From Typhlomys cinereus (lineage: Eukaryota; Chordata; Mammalia; Rodentia; Platacanthomyidae), in NCBI GenBank assembly GCA_023101885.1, contig JALPQD010000004.1, positions 12,669,688 through 12,733,687 on the forward strand: 64,000 nucleotides of DNA, given 5' to 3'. The number at the start of each line of letters is the position of its first letter. Position 1 is the stretch's first letter. This document shows positions 22,001 to 32,469 of this stretch, one piece after another. The position numbers and the translations under genes are program-made. The notes beneath the pieces are model-generated. The model was not told where the DNA came from, made no database searches, and saw nothing but the letters and a program-made list of their open reading frames with translations.

Positions 22001-22812
22001 ATCTTGAATTTCCTTTTTAAATTCTTCCTGAATCCAGTTCTCATTCAGCATCATATTGTTAAGTTTCCAGGAGTTAGTATATTTTCTCTCGTTTGATGTG
22101 TTGTGAATGTCCATCTTTAGGCCGTGGTGGTCTGATAGGGCACAGGTTAGAATTTCAACTTTTTTGTATATGTGTAGATTCGTTTTGTGGCCCAATATGT
22201 GATCTATTTTGGAAAATGTTCCGTGTGCTGCTGAGAAAAATGTGTATTCTTTGGTATGTGGGTGAAAAGTTCGATAAGAGATCTTTAAGGTCCATTTCTT
22301 TCAGGGTTTGATTAAGTTCCAAAGTGTCTCTGTTAAGCTTTTAACCTGTTGATCCATCCCATGTTGAGAGGGCAGTGTTGAAGTCCCCAAGAATTATCGT
22401 TTGGGGGTTGATATCTTGCTTTAGACGCCGTAGGGTTTTCTTAATGAATGTGGAGGGGCCCATATTGGGTGCATATATGTTCAGTATTGTGAAGTCTTCC
22501 TGGTGAATTGTACCTGTGACTAAAATGTAGTATCCATCCGTGTCTCTTATAATTTTCTTTGGTTTGAAGTCCACTTTGTCTGAGAGCATAATGGCTACCC
22601 TGTTTTCTGCTTCCATTTGCTTGTAGAATTGTTGACCAGCCTTTTATTTTTAGAGCGTGCCTATCTTTTGTGGTGAGATGGGTTTCCTGCAGGCAGCAGA
22701 TTGATGGATTGTGATTTTTAATCCAAGTTTGTACTCTGTGTCTCTTAATCGGTGAATTAATTCCATTAACGTTTAGTGTTATAATGGAGAAACTATTGTT
22801 AATTCCAGACAT
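19009..22812 (-). pseudogene. L1 ORF2p (endonuclease/reverse transcriptase) relic, copy 1
   Basis: ORF2p normally nicks target DNA and reverse-transcribes L1 RNA. The start region reads [20 protein letters not shown] and keeps the endonuclease Asn (LNVNG), the LQETH Glu, GDFNT and SDHHG motifs. A 745-codon open stretch (19333-21570) holds the RT domain with [12 protein letters not shown] and [10 protein letters not shown], but the catalytic FADD box reads FADV (codon at 20722-20724, GAC to GTC compared with copy 2). Other lesions compared with copy 2: a 5-nt loss near 22600, a CAA-to-TAA nonsense at 22341-22343, a small deletion near 21870, a 10-nt deletion near 21585, frameshifts near 19452 and near 19118. 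No functional protein is possible. Confidence 0.95.
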
Positions 22813-22862
22813 TTATTATGTTTAGTAGGTTTTATAAGTATATTGCTTCGCTTTTAATGGTG

Positions 22863-23924
22863 TTATACTTGCCTTCTGTTCTCCTGAATATTCCTGTTTT
22901 TTTCTTCATGCTTGAGTATCATTTCTAGCATTTTTTGAAGGCCTGGTTTGGTGGACATGTATCCCTTCAAGTTGTCTTTGTGCTGGAAGATTTTTCTTTC
23001 TCCCTTGATCATGACGGATAGTTTTGCAGGGTAAATCAGCCTAGGTTGACATTTTTGCTCATTCAATACTTGAAGTACGTCTCTCCAAGCTCTTCTTGCT
23101 TTTAGTGGTTCCATTAAGAAGTCATTTGTTATTTTAATAGGTTTACCTTTAAAAGTGACTTGTTTTTTCTCCCTTGAAGCTCTCAGCACCAGTTCTTTAT
23201 CTTGAATGTGGAGTGTTTTAACTATTATTTGCCATGGCGTGCTTCTGTTTTGGTCGTATCTGTTTGGGGTGCGGAATGCCTCTTGTATATGGATGGGCCT
23301 CTCTTTTTTTAGATGAGGAAAGTTTTCCTTGATGATCGTTTGAAAAATTTCCTCAGGGGTGGTATTTTGAGATTCTTGCTCTGGTATTCCATGAATACGC
23401 ATGTTAGGCTTCTTCATGGTGTCCCATATCCCTTGGATATTTCTCTCAAGTATCTTTTTGGCTTTAACCACCTCTTCCATTGAGCTGGTTAGTACTCCCA
23501 CTTTATCTTCAAGGTCTGAAATTCTGTTTTCTGCTTCTGTTAGTTCTGTTGATAAGACTCTCTGTGGAGTTCTGGGTTGAAGATAACTTGTCTTGTAGCT
23601 CAGTTTTAAACTCTGCTTGAGTCTATTTTAACTGCTCTATGCCAGTTTTTGTTTCTTGCACTGTTTTTCTCAACTCCTCCAAGTGTCTGTTGTGTTCCTC
23701 TTCAAAGCAATTGATTCGATTATGTAATTCCTCCCGGATTTCCTCTTTCATAGTATTGAACATGGTAATGATCATATTTTGAAAGTCGTTATCCTGGGTC
23801 AGGCTTTCTTGGCCTTTTTCCGTGGGTTTGTTCTGGTTGGAGTCTAACATTATGGGATTAATTTCTTGGGAAATTTGTTTACTTGAGCGTTGCTTCTCAT
23901 GGATTTGCACTTTGATTTTGGCAT
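22863..23924 (-). pseudogene. L1 ORF1p (RNA-binding protein) relic, copy 1
   Basis: ORF1p is the RNA-binding nucleic-acid chaperone of L1. The 3' frame of 212 codons (22863-23501) covers the end of the coiled coil, the RRM-like domain and the C-terminal domain (KPNMRIHGIPEQESQN, RPIHIQEAFRTPNRYDQNRS, KARRAWRDVL). The N-terminal frame (23623-23910) is separate, because of a TAG after GIEQLK near 23628 and a +1 frameshift near 23550. Both lesions are identical in copy 2. Copy 1 alone also lacks 4 nt shortly after the ATG at 23924. Not functional. Confidence 0.9.
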
Positions 23925-24338
23925 TGTAGTTTTAACTCTTAAGATCTTTCAATTTTACTAAACTGAATTATTTGGCCTGGGGTTCTGGGGGTGGGCAGTG
24001 ACAGAGCTTACTTAGGTCGCGGGTTGAGGCCTGGCTGGACCGCGCGCGTGCGTCCCGAGCAGCGGAGCAGGGTGGAGGAAAGGGAGGATGGGGGCGTTGG
24101 CATGGAGCTATTTAACCCGAGGGGAGCTGGGGTGGGTCCCGGGCGCAGGGGGCGGTCCTACTCGTCCCTCCGTCCTGTGCGCGGCTCCGGCTGGAAGGTG
24201 GGGTCGGAGCCGGGTCCCTTTGGGCTGACCTGGGGTTCTGGTGGGCGGGCGCGGACGGAGCTTACCTAGATCGCAGGTTGAGGCCCGGCTGGACCCCGAG
24301 CGCGTATCCTGACTGGCGGAGCGGGTTGGGGAAAAAAG
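23925..24338 (-). promoter_or_regulatory. L1 copy 1 5' UTR with GC-rich monomers
   Basis: 414 bp between the ORF1 ATG and the 5' end, strongly GC- and CpG-rich against an AT-rich background. A unit containing GGTTCTGG...GGAGCTTAC (on +) is present near 23976 and again near 24232, spacing about 255 bp. The 5' part is therefore one full unit plus half a second. This matches the monomer-type promoters of rodent L1s, although the sequence is unlike the mouse types I know. A CTAG/GTAAGC splice-donor-like site lies in the distal unit (about 24260-24269). Confidence 0.8.
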
Positions 24339-24351
24339 AGATTTTCCTCTT
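24339..24351. repeat. target-site duplication of L1 copy 1 (right)
   Basis: AGATTTTCCTCTT directly beyond the 5' end of the L1; partner of 17933-17945. Confidence 0.9.
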
Positions 24352-25150
24352 GATCCCATTCCAGACACATTTTATGTTTTATAAAAGTTTATTAATTGCA
24401 GCAACTTGTGCAACTGTTATCATCTGCATTCATTTCCATAACAAGAACATTGATGAACAATGGGCAACTAATGAATTCAGGGATGAGAGAAAGTTGTGTG
24501 CCCCATTTAGGCTCCAAGTGATAGTCCTAAGCCCAAAATCACATAAAGGAACTTGGTTTAACCCAATGTGACACAAAAATAGACTAAATGACATGAACAT
24601 AGAAGTAAACTTGCAGGAAAAAGGACCTGTCAGGGAGGAGGAGATAAGTAAAGATAGAGGGGGAAGTCAGAATGTTTTTTATATGTATAAGAGATTGTCA
24701 AAAAGCAAAATTCAAATTGAGAAAAATACATGTCAGGGAATGAGGGAATGGAAGACAGGAGAGACATGGGAGATAAGAGGGACAGAGGAACTTATAGAAA
24801 AACCCAAAAATGATAGGAAGCAAACCCAAAGGAATAGTCTATGCTAGTAATATGTAAAAAATGTCTTTTAAAGAAAGGAGTAAGAATGAGGAGTCCCTAT
24901 GCAGAAGAGTATAGAGTGAGGAAAACAAGGAAAAAAAAGCTTTGAGCTAATCCACTTAGAACCCAGGGACAAAATTATACTAGAAGTTAACAGTAATGTG
25001 GTTATTCCTGATAAAATATTGGTCAGAGAGATCTTAAAGTCCCCAAAACATTATAGGCTTTTGCCATTGCTCTTGATTGCTCTCTAAAAACTGTCATAAG
25101 ACTCTATTACTGAAGATACACATGAATAGATTATAAACAGCACACGAGCA
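24352..25150. other. A/G-rich sequence, possibly an old L1 3' UTR
   Basis: The + strand has purine-rich phrases (GGGAGGAGGAGATAAGTAAAGA near 24635; GGGAATGAGGGAATGGAAGACAGG near 24735) that recall L1 3' UTRs. I cannot assign a family. No supported gene. Confidence 0.3.
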
Positions 25151-25154
25151 AAGT

Positions 25155-25842
25155 ATATCAACTGGAACTGATCTGAGGACTTTCTCCTTGCTGGATAGCT
25201 TACACAGTACCAAGGAATACTATAGAGGCTGCTGGGGGAGAGAAATAAACACAAGCTTCATCAATGGCATGAAATCTGTATGTTACAATATCAATCACCA
25301 TGGCAACAGGTGACCACCAGTGTAATAGTGGCATGAGCACCAAGGAAAAAACCAACAACTTTCTGATTGGACTCAAGACCACTTGTCAGAATGGTACCCA
25401 TTTCTGTTATTATAAACTAGAACCAAGAACCTAAAAAAAGGAAGGAACTAGATCAATAAGGAAGACAGCCAATAAACCTATAGGTAGGAAGACAGTACAT
25501 CAAACTGTTCTGTAGACAGATGTTAATTATACCCATAGAATGGGAACTTACAGTGGAAACCTTTGGTTCTAAAGCTGGATGAGTGAAGAGAAATGCACAA
25601 ATCAGTGGGATGGCCTGAAGAGAGGTCACTCATTATACTATGGAGGCCTGAGCTCCCACAAGAGTAGACAAGCCAGAGTGAACCCTGAAGTCCATAGAAG
25701 CACATAGGCAGAAGGGTGTGACAAATGGGGGGAAAAGTGAAGGGAAAGGAGGGAATGGGAGGGAAAGGGAAGGGAGAGAAGCTGGCATGAATGTTCAATA
25801 TGCTTGTGAAAGTAGAAAAATAAATAAAAATGAAAAAAACAA
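25155..25842 (+). repeat. dispersed repeat of unknown family, copy A
   Basis: Shares order and sequence with 37990-39280: TCCTTGCTGGATAG, CCATGGCAACAGGTGACCACC, CCAACAACTTTCT...GGACTCAAGACC, AGGAAGACAGTACA, GATGAGTGAAG...GGCCTGAAGAGAGG, AGAGTAGACAAGCCAGA, then a G-rich purine tract (25735-25785) and an A-rich end with AATAAA. The purine tract plus A-tail suggests the 3' UTR of another L1 lineage, but no coding relic is seen, so the family is left open. Confidence 0.7.
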
Positions 25843-25899
25843 AATTCATCAATTAAGAAAGAGAAGAAAAAAAAGTTGATTAATGTAGCCTAGCTGTGA

Positions 25900-26085
25900 T
25901 GTGAGCAAGATGGCTGACTGGGAGTGCCTGGCACACTTGCTTCCACAAGGAAGAACCAAAGCACAGAAAACACAGCAGCTATTCCACTACAGTGCTCGAG
26001 GCAGAGAGACTGGAGTGCATTAAATGTGGCAGACATGGCCGAGCATGGAAGTGTGTGATGGCCCAATAAAGGGAACTAAGGAACT
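25900..26085 (+). mobile_element. possible start of an old L1 5' UTR
   Basis: GTGAGCAAGATGGCTGACTGGGAGTGCC...CACTTGCTTCC...GGAAGAACCAAAGCACAG resembles the first bases of ancient L1 5' UTRs (GAGCAAGATGGC...). It may continue at 26445-27850 beyond the inserted SINE. Low certainty. Confidence 0.4.
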
Positions 26086-26361
26086 GTGTTAATGAATCAG
26101 TAGAGCTCTTGTCATACAGTCTCAAGGGTCTGAGCTTGTCATACAGTCTCGAGGATCTGAGTTTAATCTTGAGAACCCACATAAAAATGCTGACTGTGAT
26201 GGTGCACACTGTAATCCTAGCAATGGAAAATACAGACAGACAGATTTCTGCATGGTGATCTCCCAGCAAATGAAAGACCCTGTCTCAAAAAGCAAGGTGA
26301 TGGCTCTCAAGAAATGGTGCTTGAAGTTGTCCTCTGACTTCTACACACATGTTTGCACATT

Positions 26362-26406
<45 letters not shown>

Positions 26407-26440
26407 ACTAAGGTCACTGGGAATCTACCTGACTGATTTT
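26086..26440 (+). mobile_element. B4-like SINE with a duplicated head segment and CA tail
   Basis: The tRNA-like head is followed by GATGGTGCACACTGTAATCCTAGCAATGG and GACCCTGTCTCAAAAAGCAAGG, typical of B4-type (ID plus B1) elements, and by a (CA)n tail at 26366-26410. Within the head a 27-bp unit (26108-26134 and 26135-26161) is duplicated in tandem with two differences. Confidence 0.75.
26366..26410. repeat. (CA)n microsatellite
   Basis: About 20 CA units in the SINE tail. Confidence 0.95.
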
Positions 26441-26444
26441 CAAT

Positions 26445-27850
26445 GTCAGGCCTGGACATAGATTTCTCATAATACAGAAACAATAAATGGATATCACTTG
26501 TGATACAGATTCCTGAAAGATATATTCCTGGAGAAGTTCCCAGTCCTCATAGGCTCTGAGGCCTATGTGAAGCTTCCAAGTGGCCCAGAAAAAGACTCAG
26601 CCTACAATGGTGACTTTCTCCTATTCAAGTTTTCGCTACAAAGTTTATCATGAGAATCTACCCACCTAACCACCCAGTCCTACAACCATCTCTGTAGATC
26701 TGCACACATTCCTACTGACTTAAGGGTATCGTGGTAGTTTACCCATCCATCCTTTGTCAAAACCATCCACTAGTTGCTTATCACACTTGAATTGAGAATC
26801 AAAGAGGTATCCCTGGCCCACCTGCTCCTGGACCCAGCCATAAGCTGGGTAGCCTCTTATGAACAATTCAATCCATGGAAGCCTCAGAAAACAGGTAGTA
26901 ACCCTCCAGTTTTCCAGAAATGCCACTAGGAAACCAGGCAAAGTATTCCCAGAAGATCACATGTTGAGACTTTTTAACAGTGTCATACAACATTGTCCAT
27001 CTATTGTCATTGTTAAAAAGCAACCCTAAGCTTTCCCTAAGAAGAACACCTCCAAAGTGGCACATTAAGTCACCCAAGTTTCAGTTACATACCTTATCTG
27101 GGCCCACTGCTGTGGTTCAGCGCAGTACAGTGTTCAGATACGGACAGGTGTCAGATCTGCCATGCCTGACTGCACAGATGTATCAGAACAGCTTTGCACA
27201 GTCACAACTCACAGAAACTAAGAGAGACCCCATGTCCACACTCACAGTCATGTGCTCCTAAGAAATTTGCATTCTGGCTGTAGCCTAGAATGAGACACAC
27301 AGAAATCTCCAACACTGACTACAGATTTAGAACCTACAGGGCACTATACTAATGTGTCCACCTTGGACCCAAACCAGCAAGCACAGTGTTTGCAACTAGG
27401 GTGAAAGCCATCCTATCAAATTGCTAGAGAGACCAGTTCTGTTGGACACAAAAACACAAATGTAGACATGCATAACATGAAAAAATAAGTCAATACAATC
27501 CCTCCAAAGAAATATAACTCTCTAGAAGCAGAAGTTTAAAAGTTAAATCAATGAGTTGCAATAAAAAAAATCATAAAAATGATTTTCAGGAAACATAATG
27601 AAATTTAGAGAGGTATAGAGGGGAACTAGAGCCACCATGAAGAAAGTACTTCTTGCATTTCAGAAAAGAAGAAAAGAGAAAAGCCAAAGAAAACCAATTC
27701 AATGAAGTAATTGCTGGGAAATATCGACATGCAGGGAAGTCAAAAGATCTCTAATAGATTTAAGGAAAATATTTCTTCAAAGGATACTTATAGTCAAATG
27801 GTCAAAAGTGAAGGACACATAGTGTCCTTCAAACAATAGTGTCTCTACAA
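26445..27850 (+). mobile_element. possible old L1 5' UTR/ORF1 remnant
   Basis: Phrases such as CAATACAATCCCTCCAAAG near 27494 and the A-rich stretch to about 27800 recall the ORF1-proximal part of ancient L1s. Together with 25900-26085 this could be one L1 interrupted by the SINE. No usable frame survives. This is a weak by-eye call. Confidence 0.3.
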
Positions 27851-28370
27851 ACAATAAGGCTATGAACCTGCTCCTCTCAACTCATCTTTGGTATGGTTGG
27901 TCCCTTTTGCGTGCCAGTTGTGCTGTATGAGTTTTCCTACAGAAAAACAAGAAAATATCCCTTAACCTTAAGTGAGTAACCAATGACAAATCAAACAAAC
28001 GACTCCATCAAATTCTAGTTTACTGAGCCTGTGGGTCTATAGGGATTACTAAGAGGAGTATGGATGACACTTGAGGCAGCTGCATCGCCAAGAGGCCCTT
28101 CCCAGGATGGCGTTGATTCATGAAAGCTGTGTCCCTGGGCTCCCTATGCAATGCACAGAGGCCACAGCTGACCAGACAGGCTCCTTCTCCAGAGCTGTTC
28201 ACTGCCTTTGTAACTTTGGCCGGGAACCTTGTGAATTTTGCAATTTTTCTGAACAACCAAAGTTTCACTAGTTTTCTGATCCTTGTTTCATTCGCCTTCA
28301 GAATCTAAGGAGTCTGGCTGTATGGCTTCTCCCTCCAGGAAGGAATGTTTCAATTCTAAGGAAAGAGCTA
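27851..28370. other. no recognisable feature
   Basis: Mixed sequence. The overlapping short frames at 28020-28300 on both strands lack support. Confidence 0.4.
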
Positions 28371-28375
28371 CACAA

Positions 28376-28612
28376 AAATGGTGTGTGTGTATGTGTGTGG
28401 TGTGCATGTGCACATGTGCATCCATGCAAGTGGAGACTAGATGTGCACCTCAAGTGTTATTCCTCAGGTACCATTCATCTTTTCCGAAACAGTCACTCAC
28501 TGGGCTGGAATTCGCCTGCACGAGTGTGTGCCAGCACGTGCAGCTCTTTTACATGGTTGCTGAGGGGCTCGCATTTGCGTGACAAACGTTTTACTGACTG
28601 AGCCATCTTCCA
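28376..28612 (-). mobile_element. B3/B2-like SINE, antisense
   Basis: GTGACAAACGTTTTACTGACTGAGCCATCTTCC on + is the reverse of a GGAAGATGGCTCAGTCAGTAAA head. A TG-rich tail lies at 28380-28430. Diverged. Confidence 0.6.
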
Positions 28613-28934
28613 TTCCATCTGTCTTTTGTTACTATTATTGTTGTTTTAATATCACCCATTCCCTTGTCTCATCTCCTAATACTTCATACTCCAAATGGCT
28701 GCCAAAACTATGTTTTTTTCCAAAATATAGATCTGATTCATTTTATGGTACTGTTAAAATATTTCAATGGCTCTTTTATTAACTTCCAAGCAAAAGAAAA
28801 AAATCCAAAAATATTTAGTCATCATGCAAGAAGTCTGAGGCCAATTTCTGAGAATAACTGGCAGCCAGTCCCACAGAAGAAACATTAAGGACACTGCTAG
28901 AGTATGTTCAAGACCATGACTGAAAACCATGCAG
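28613..28934. other. no recognisable feature
   Basis: AT-rich interval between two SINEs; nothing recognised. Confidence 0.4.
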
Positions 28935-29150
28935 TAGAGGGCTGGAGTGATGGCTTAGTAATTAAAACACTCAGTATGAAAGCAAGACAATTAGAGTTTG
29001 GATCCCTCAGATCATAAAGAACTGCTGTAAATGTCAGTAAGGGCACCTATCTAATCACTGCATAGAACTTCAGAAGTAAGGAAGATTCCACTTACAGAAC
29101 TTTCTCTTATTAATGTTTGATGTAGGCAAGTGCCTAAATAAATAAATGGA
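28935..29150 (+). mobile_element. B2-like SINE
   Basis: GAGGGCTGGAGTGATGGCTTAGTAATTAAAACACT is a clear A-box head. TTAGAGTTTGGATCCCTC is the B-box region. An A-rich end (AATAAATAAATGG) lies near 29140. Confidence 0.7.
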
Positions 29151-30726
29151 AGCTAGAAAAATGTGTCACTGAGCTTTCAAGTTTCTTGCAAGATGGAGAA
29201 ACTTACATGAGCCATTGAATGAATTATTTAAAAAGTAAGATCAGTTTGGGGTGGCATGAAGGGTTGAATCCAGGTCATAAGAAAATTAAACATTAAGAGA
29301 CTTAGACCACGCTTACATGACATGGAAAAATGATAACATAATGAAACTTAAGAAACTGAAAGTTCCTGTCATTATCTCATCCAAGGGTCACAACTCCAGG
29401 TTACAGATCAGATTTTGCATAAGGTAGATTTTACCTCATCTGCACATATTTTTTAAACTTCTAAATTTTAACACTGCAAGCTTTTCCAAGTCTCCTTTAC
29501 ACACTTATCAGTCTGTTAGCTATTACCAGTGCACCACATGAAATTACAAGTTCAAGCATAAGCTCTTAAACACTTTTCATAGCAATTGGATGAAGTAAAA
29601 TGTCTTAAAATCTGAGCATATGAAAATGATTTCCATCTTATGTCTCTGGATTTTTAAATTTTATTTTATTTTCTAGTGATTCATTTTTAGTTTATTTTTC
29701 AAGTGGAACAGTCCACAACTAATTACAAATTTTAAAATTTAGTATTTGTCGTAGGTAGCTTGAGATGTGTTATACTGGTTTACCATACTCTCCACTATCA
29801 TTCATTCTTATTTTTAGGGTCTTTCACTCAAACGTCAAGCTCTGCAACTTTTAAATTGATTATTTGTCTCTCCTTCAATTAAATTCAGTAGTAATGTTAA
29901 GTGTGTTGCCAAAGTCCTAAAGAACCTCAAGTCTCAACACACCATACATAAATCCAGTCATTCATTTAGTAATTTCATATGTCTGTGCTCCCTGAAAGAT
30001 CTTCGGCAAGAGAATCCTGGCTAGTATATTATGATTATATTTAGACCATTATAATCTTTCCTGTGAAGGCAGTGAAGGTAGAATTCATGAGGGTGTGGTA
30101 TGGAGTGGGCAAGCTCAGAAGAACTGGAGAGCACTGTCACCAACACATGTAAAATCTGAACCATTCTAAGGAACCACTCTTCCTTTATTGATGTAGCCAT
30201 TCTTCAAACCCAGTGTCATGATCCAAGTCCAGGTGCTAAGTGCTTGGATTCCTATTACAATTTTCTTTACAATTTCCGCTTACTGAAGCGTATAATATTG
30301 TTGAATGCCACAGTGCACACTGCAATGCCCTAATCTTCCAGAGCAATTATCTCACCTTTACCCAAGATATTTGCCTCAAAGCACAGCAGAGAGCAAAAAT
30401 CTCCTCTAGTGAGCACCACATTTTTCCAATAGTGTTAAATACTAACTTCATCATCTGACTTTGCCCCCCATCATCACAGATTTTATCATTATTTTTTTAA
30501 AGACCTCTCCTTCACTCATGGAACTCTTCTCCCACTTATTTCAAGTAATAAAAACATGGACTTGAGATTCATGGCCATCTTATGATTACTGGAACAATAA
30601 AAGCAAAACTAAGAAAGAATGGAAGCATAAGGTTATAGCATGCTAGTCCTTCAAGTGTATTTTTCCATTTAAATGTGCACTGTTTGGAGATGGGTTAGTC
30701 CTGGGCAATGTTATTTTTGGGGTAGT
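29151..30726. other. unique AT-rich sequence
   Basis: About 1.6 kb with no recognised repeat and no supported gene. Confidence 0.4.
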
Positions 30727-30936
30727 TGTTGCAGTTTGCCTGCATGGTTGCTGATAAATGACCATCAAATGGCTTAAGAAACAAGGGGTTTATTTTCGTA
30801 CTGATGTTCTTGTTACAGTTCTCAGTCTAGCTTGACAGGAAAGCATGCACCAACACCAGGGCCAAGGGAACTGACCACACTATCACCACATAACGGCTGA
30901 GAGAGGGATGGTCCTTACTTGCCAGACCAGTATGTC
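30727..30936 (-). mobile_element. MaLR LTR fragment, same family as the 14.8-kb provirus
   Basis: On the minus strand this is the 3' half of the 414-bp LTR: from AGACATACTGGTCTGGCAAG through CAGCCGTTATGTGG to CTGCAACA at 30727. It is diverged from the provirus LTRs. The 5' half is missing and the break abuts a different LTR. Confidence 0.8.
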
Positions 30937-30949
30937 TTCTCTGTAGGTA

Positions 30950-31281
30950 TAAGACAACACCAAAGTCAAGCAATTTAAGGGAAAAAGGGAGATTTATTCA
31001 GCTTTATGGTTCCAGGGGGGAGGGTATTACAGTACATTATGGCAGTAAAGGCATGGCTGGTGGAAGAAGCTGGAGAAGCCTTCACAGAGGCAGAGAGCTG
31101 CTGCAAGCTAGCTCAGGAGCAGACTCAAGCAGGGCGAGGCTAACCAACCTCAAGACCCACCCCATGACTTCTTCCAGCAAGGATCACTTCCCAAAAGTGC
31201 CATGACCTTCCAAATACTGGCAGCAGTTAAGGATTCAAACACTGAGTTTGTGGGGGACAAGTCACATTTCAAACCATGACA
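30950..31281 (-). mobile_element. MaLR LTR (MT/ORR1-like), antisense
   Basis: On the minus strand it starts TGTCATGGTTTGAAATGTGA, includes AAGCTGAATAAATCTC and ends in the TTGCTTGACTTTGG region. It is the same family as 13267-13631 and slightly truncated at its 3' end. Confidence 0.8.
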
Positions 31282-31427
31282 ATTGCAGATACAGAAACAT
31301 TTTGAACTACTGGTTTTAAAATTAACCATATTCATTCTGTGCATTGCCTTGGCGAGGTAAGTACAGAAATTATTCTCTTTAATTTAGATTAAAAGTCTGT
31401 TACCAAAGAGACATTCTACAAGGTGTA
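31282..31427. other. short unique flank of L1 copy 2
   Basis: No feature recognised. Confidence 0.4.
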
Positions 31428-31439
31428 CTGGTTATTCTT
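31428..31439. repeat. target-site duplication of L1 copy 2 (left)
   Basis: CTGGTTATTCTT, matching CTGGTTACTCTT at 37948-37959 with one transition. Confidence 0.8.
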
Positions 31440-32469
31440 TTTTATTTTAATACATTTTTTATTATTATTTCAGCTCATACAAACTTAATAGGTACACCAG
31501 TTCCCTCCCTCCCTCCTCCTCCCCCCGAAACCCCTGCTCTCCCTCCCCTCACCCCTCCTGCCCCATCCCCCCGTGCCTCCCTCCCCAATTCCCAGAGTCC
31601 TTTCTTGTGCATGCCTGACTCTCCTCTGGGCCTCCTGTCCGATGACGTACAAGGACCCAGTGGCATTTCCCTGAACCCTTTCCTGTGTTCCCCTTAAGCA
31701 TAGGAACACTACTGTGGCTGTCAATCCCTTGCCTCCAAGGATCTTGGTGCCTTTAGCAGATGCTAGACTTTGTGAGGTCAATAGTGTGTTAGATATTGCG
31801 CCGGGCATGCAATGTCCAATTATGATTGCTTCGGCCCTAACTTGTGTGGAGTATCTTGCAAATCATTGCTCCTCCCATCCTTTTGCTCTTACACTCTTAC
31901 CGCCCCCTCTTCTGCAAATGTCCCTAAGATTCAGGATGGGGAGAGATTAATCTGACCTAGTTCTAGGTGGTTGATATAGAGTCTGAAGTTCTGGATAGTG
32001 GTTCATTGATTTTCTTTTGCAGTTTTGTTGCTCCTGCAATGCCCTTCACTCCATCGTGATGGGCACTGTATGTCACCCCCTGGCCAGAGACAGAAAGCTG
32101 TTAAACTGGAGTCTTATTATAAGAGCACATTCAAGGGTAGAGGGGAGGGGTCAATGGGAGGGGTCAATCACCCATTTGCAAAATGGTTACTTTTTAATCT
32201 GCCGGACTATATGCCCTCCCCTTCTGGTGAGTTCATATCCCCTTAGTTGTAAATGATCAAGAATGAATTGTGAACTTAACTAGGTGTCACATTACTTTCT
32301 TGCAGTCCTTGATGGAGGCCTATTTCTCTACTGTAACATGGTCACTTCTCTCCTTGTTTCTGGTGTGGCCCTCCAGCCCCATCCCTCCTGTTCATAATCC
32401 TTGCAATTACTGTAGGTAATACATAGATTTACCTATGAGTGTCTCAAGATGGGCTGGGTGGGTTTGGTA
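31440..32469 (-). repeat. L1 copy 2 3' UTR
   Basis: Same organisation as in copy 1, with the polypurine tract (C-rich on + at 31501-31590) and the AATAATAATAAAAAATGTATT end. At the place where copy 1 has a 39-base ORF2-like patch, copy 2 has a short GGGGTCAATGG-type near-duplication (about 32138-32168). Confidence 0.85.

Larger units (their letters stand above)
17946..24338 (-). mobile_element. full-length L1, copy 1 (inactive)
   Basis: About 6.4 kb on the minus strand. In transcription order: GC-rich 5' UTR (23925-24338), ORF1 relic (22863-23924), ORF2 relic (19009-22812), and 3' UTR with a G-rich polypurine tract (17946-19008). It is flanked by a perfect 13-bp duplication, AGATTTTCCTCTT, at 17933-17945 and 24339-24351. 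The T-run at 17944-17950 on + is the poly(A) tail. It is closely related to copy 2 at 31440-37947 in the same orientation. All frames carry disabling changes, described under the separate entries. Confidence 0.95.

Noticed and set aside
19511..22311. Several 70-100 codon plus-strand frames inside the L1 copies (also 32926-35906)
   Set aside because: They are antisense shadows of L1 ORF2 and repeat identically in both copies.
23991..24338. CpG island of a host gene promoter
   Set aside because: It is the L1 5' UTR: it recurs at 37540-37947 and 53953-54096 and joins directly to ORF1.
26320..26440. Any of the CA/TG arrays as a CRISPR or structured tandem array
   Set aside because: These are simple dinucleotide repeats in SINE tails; no spacer structure, and the genome is mammalian.
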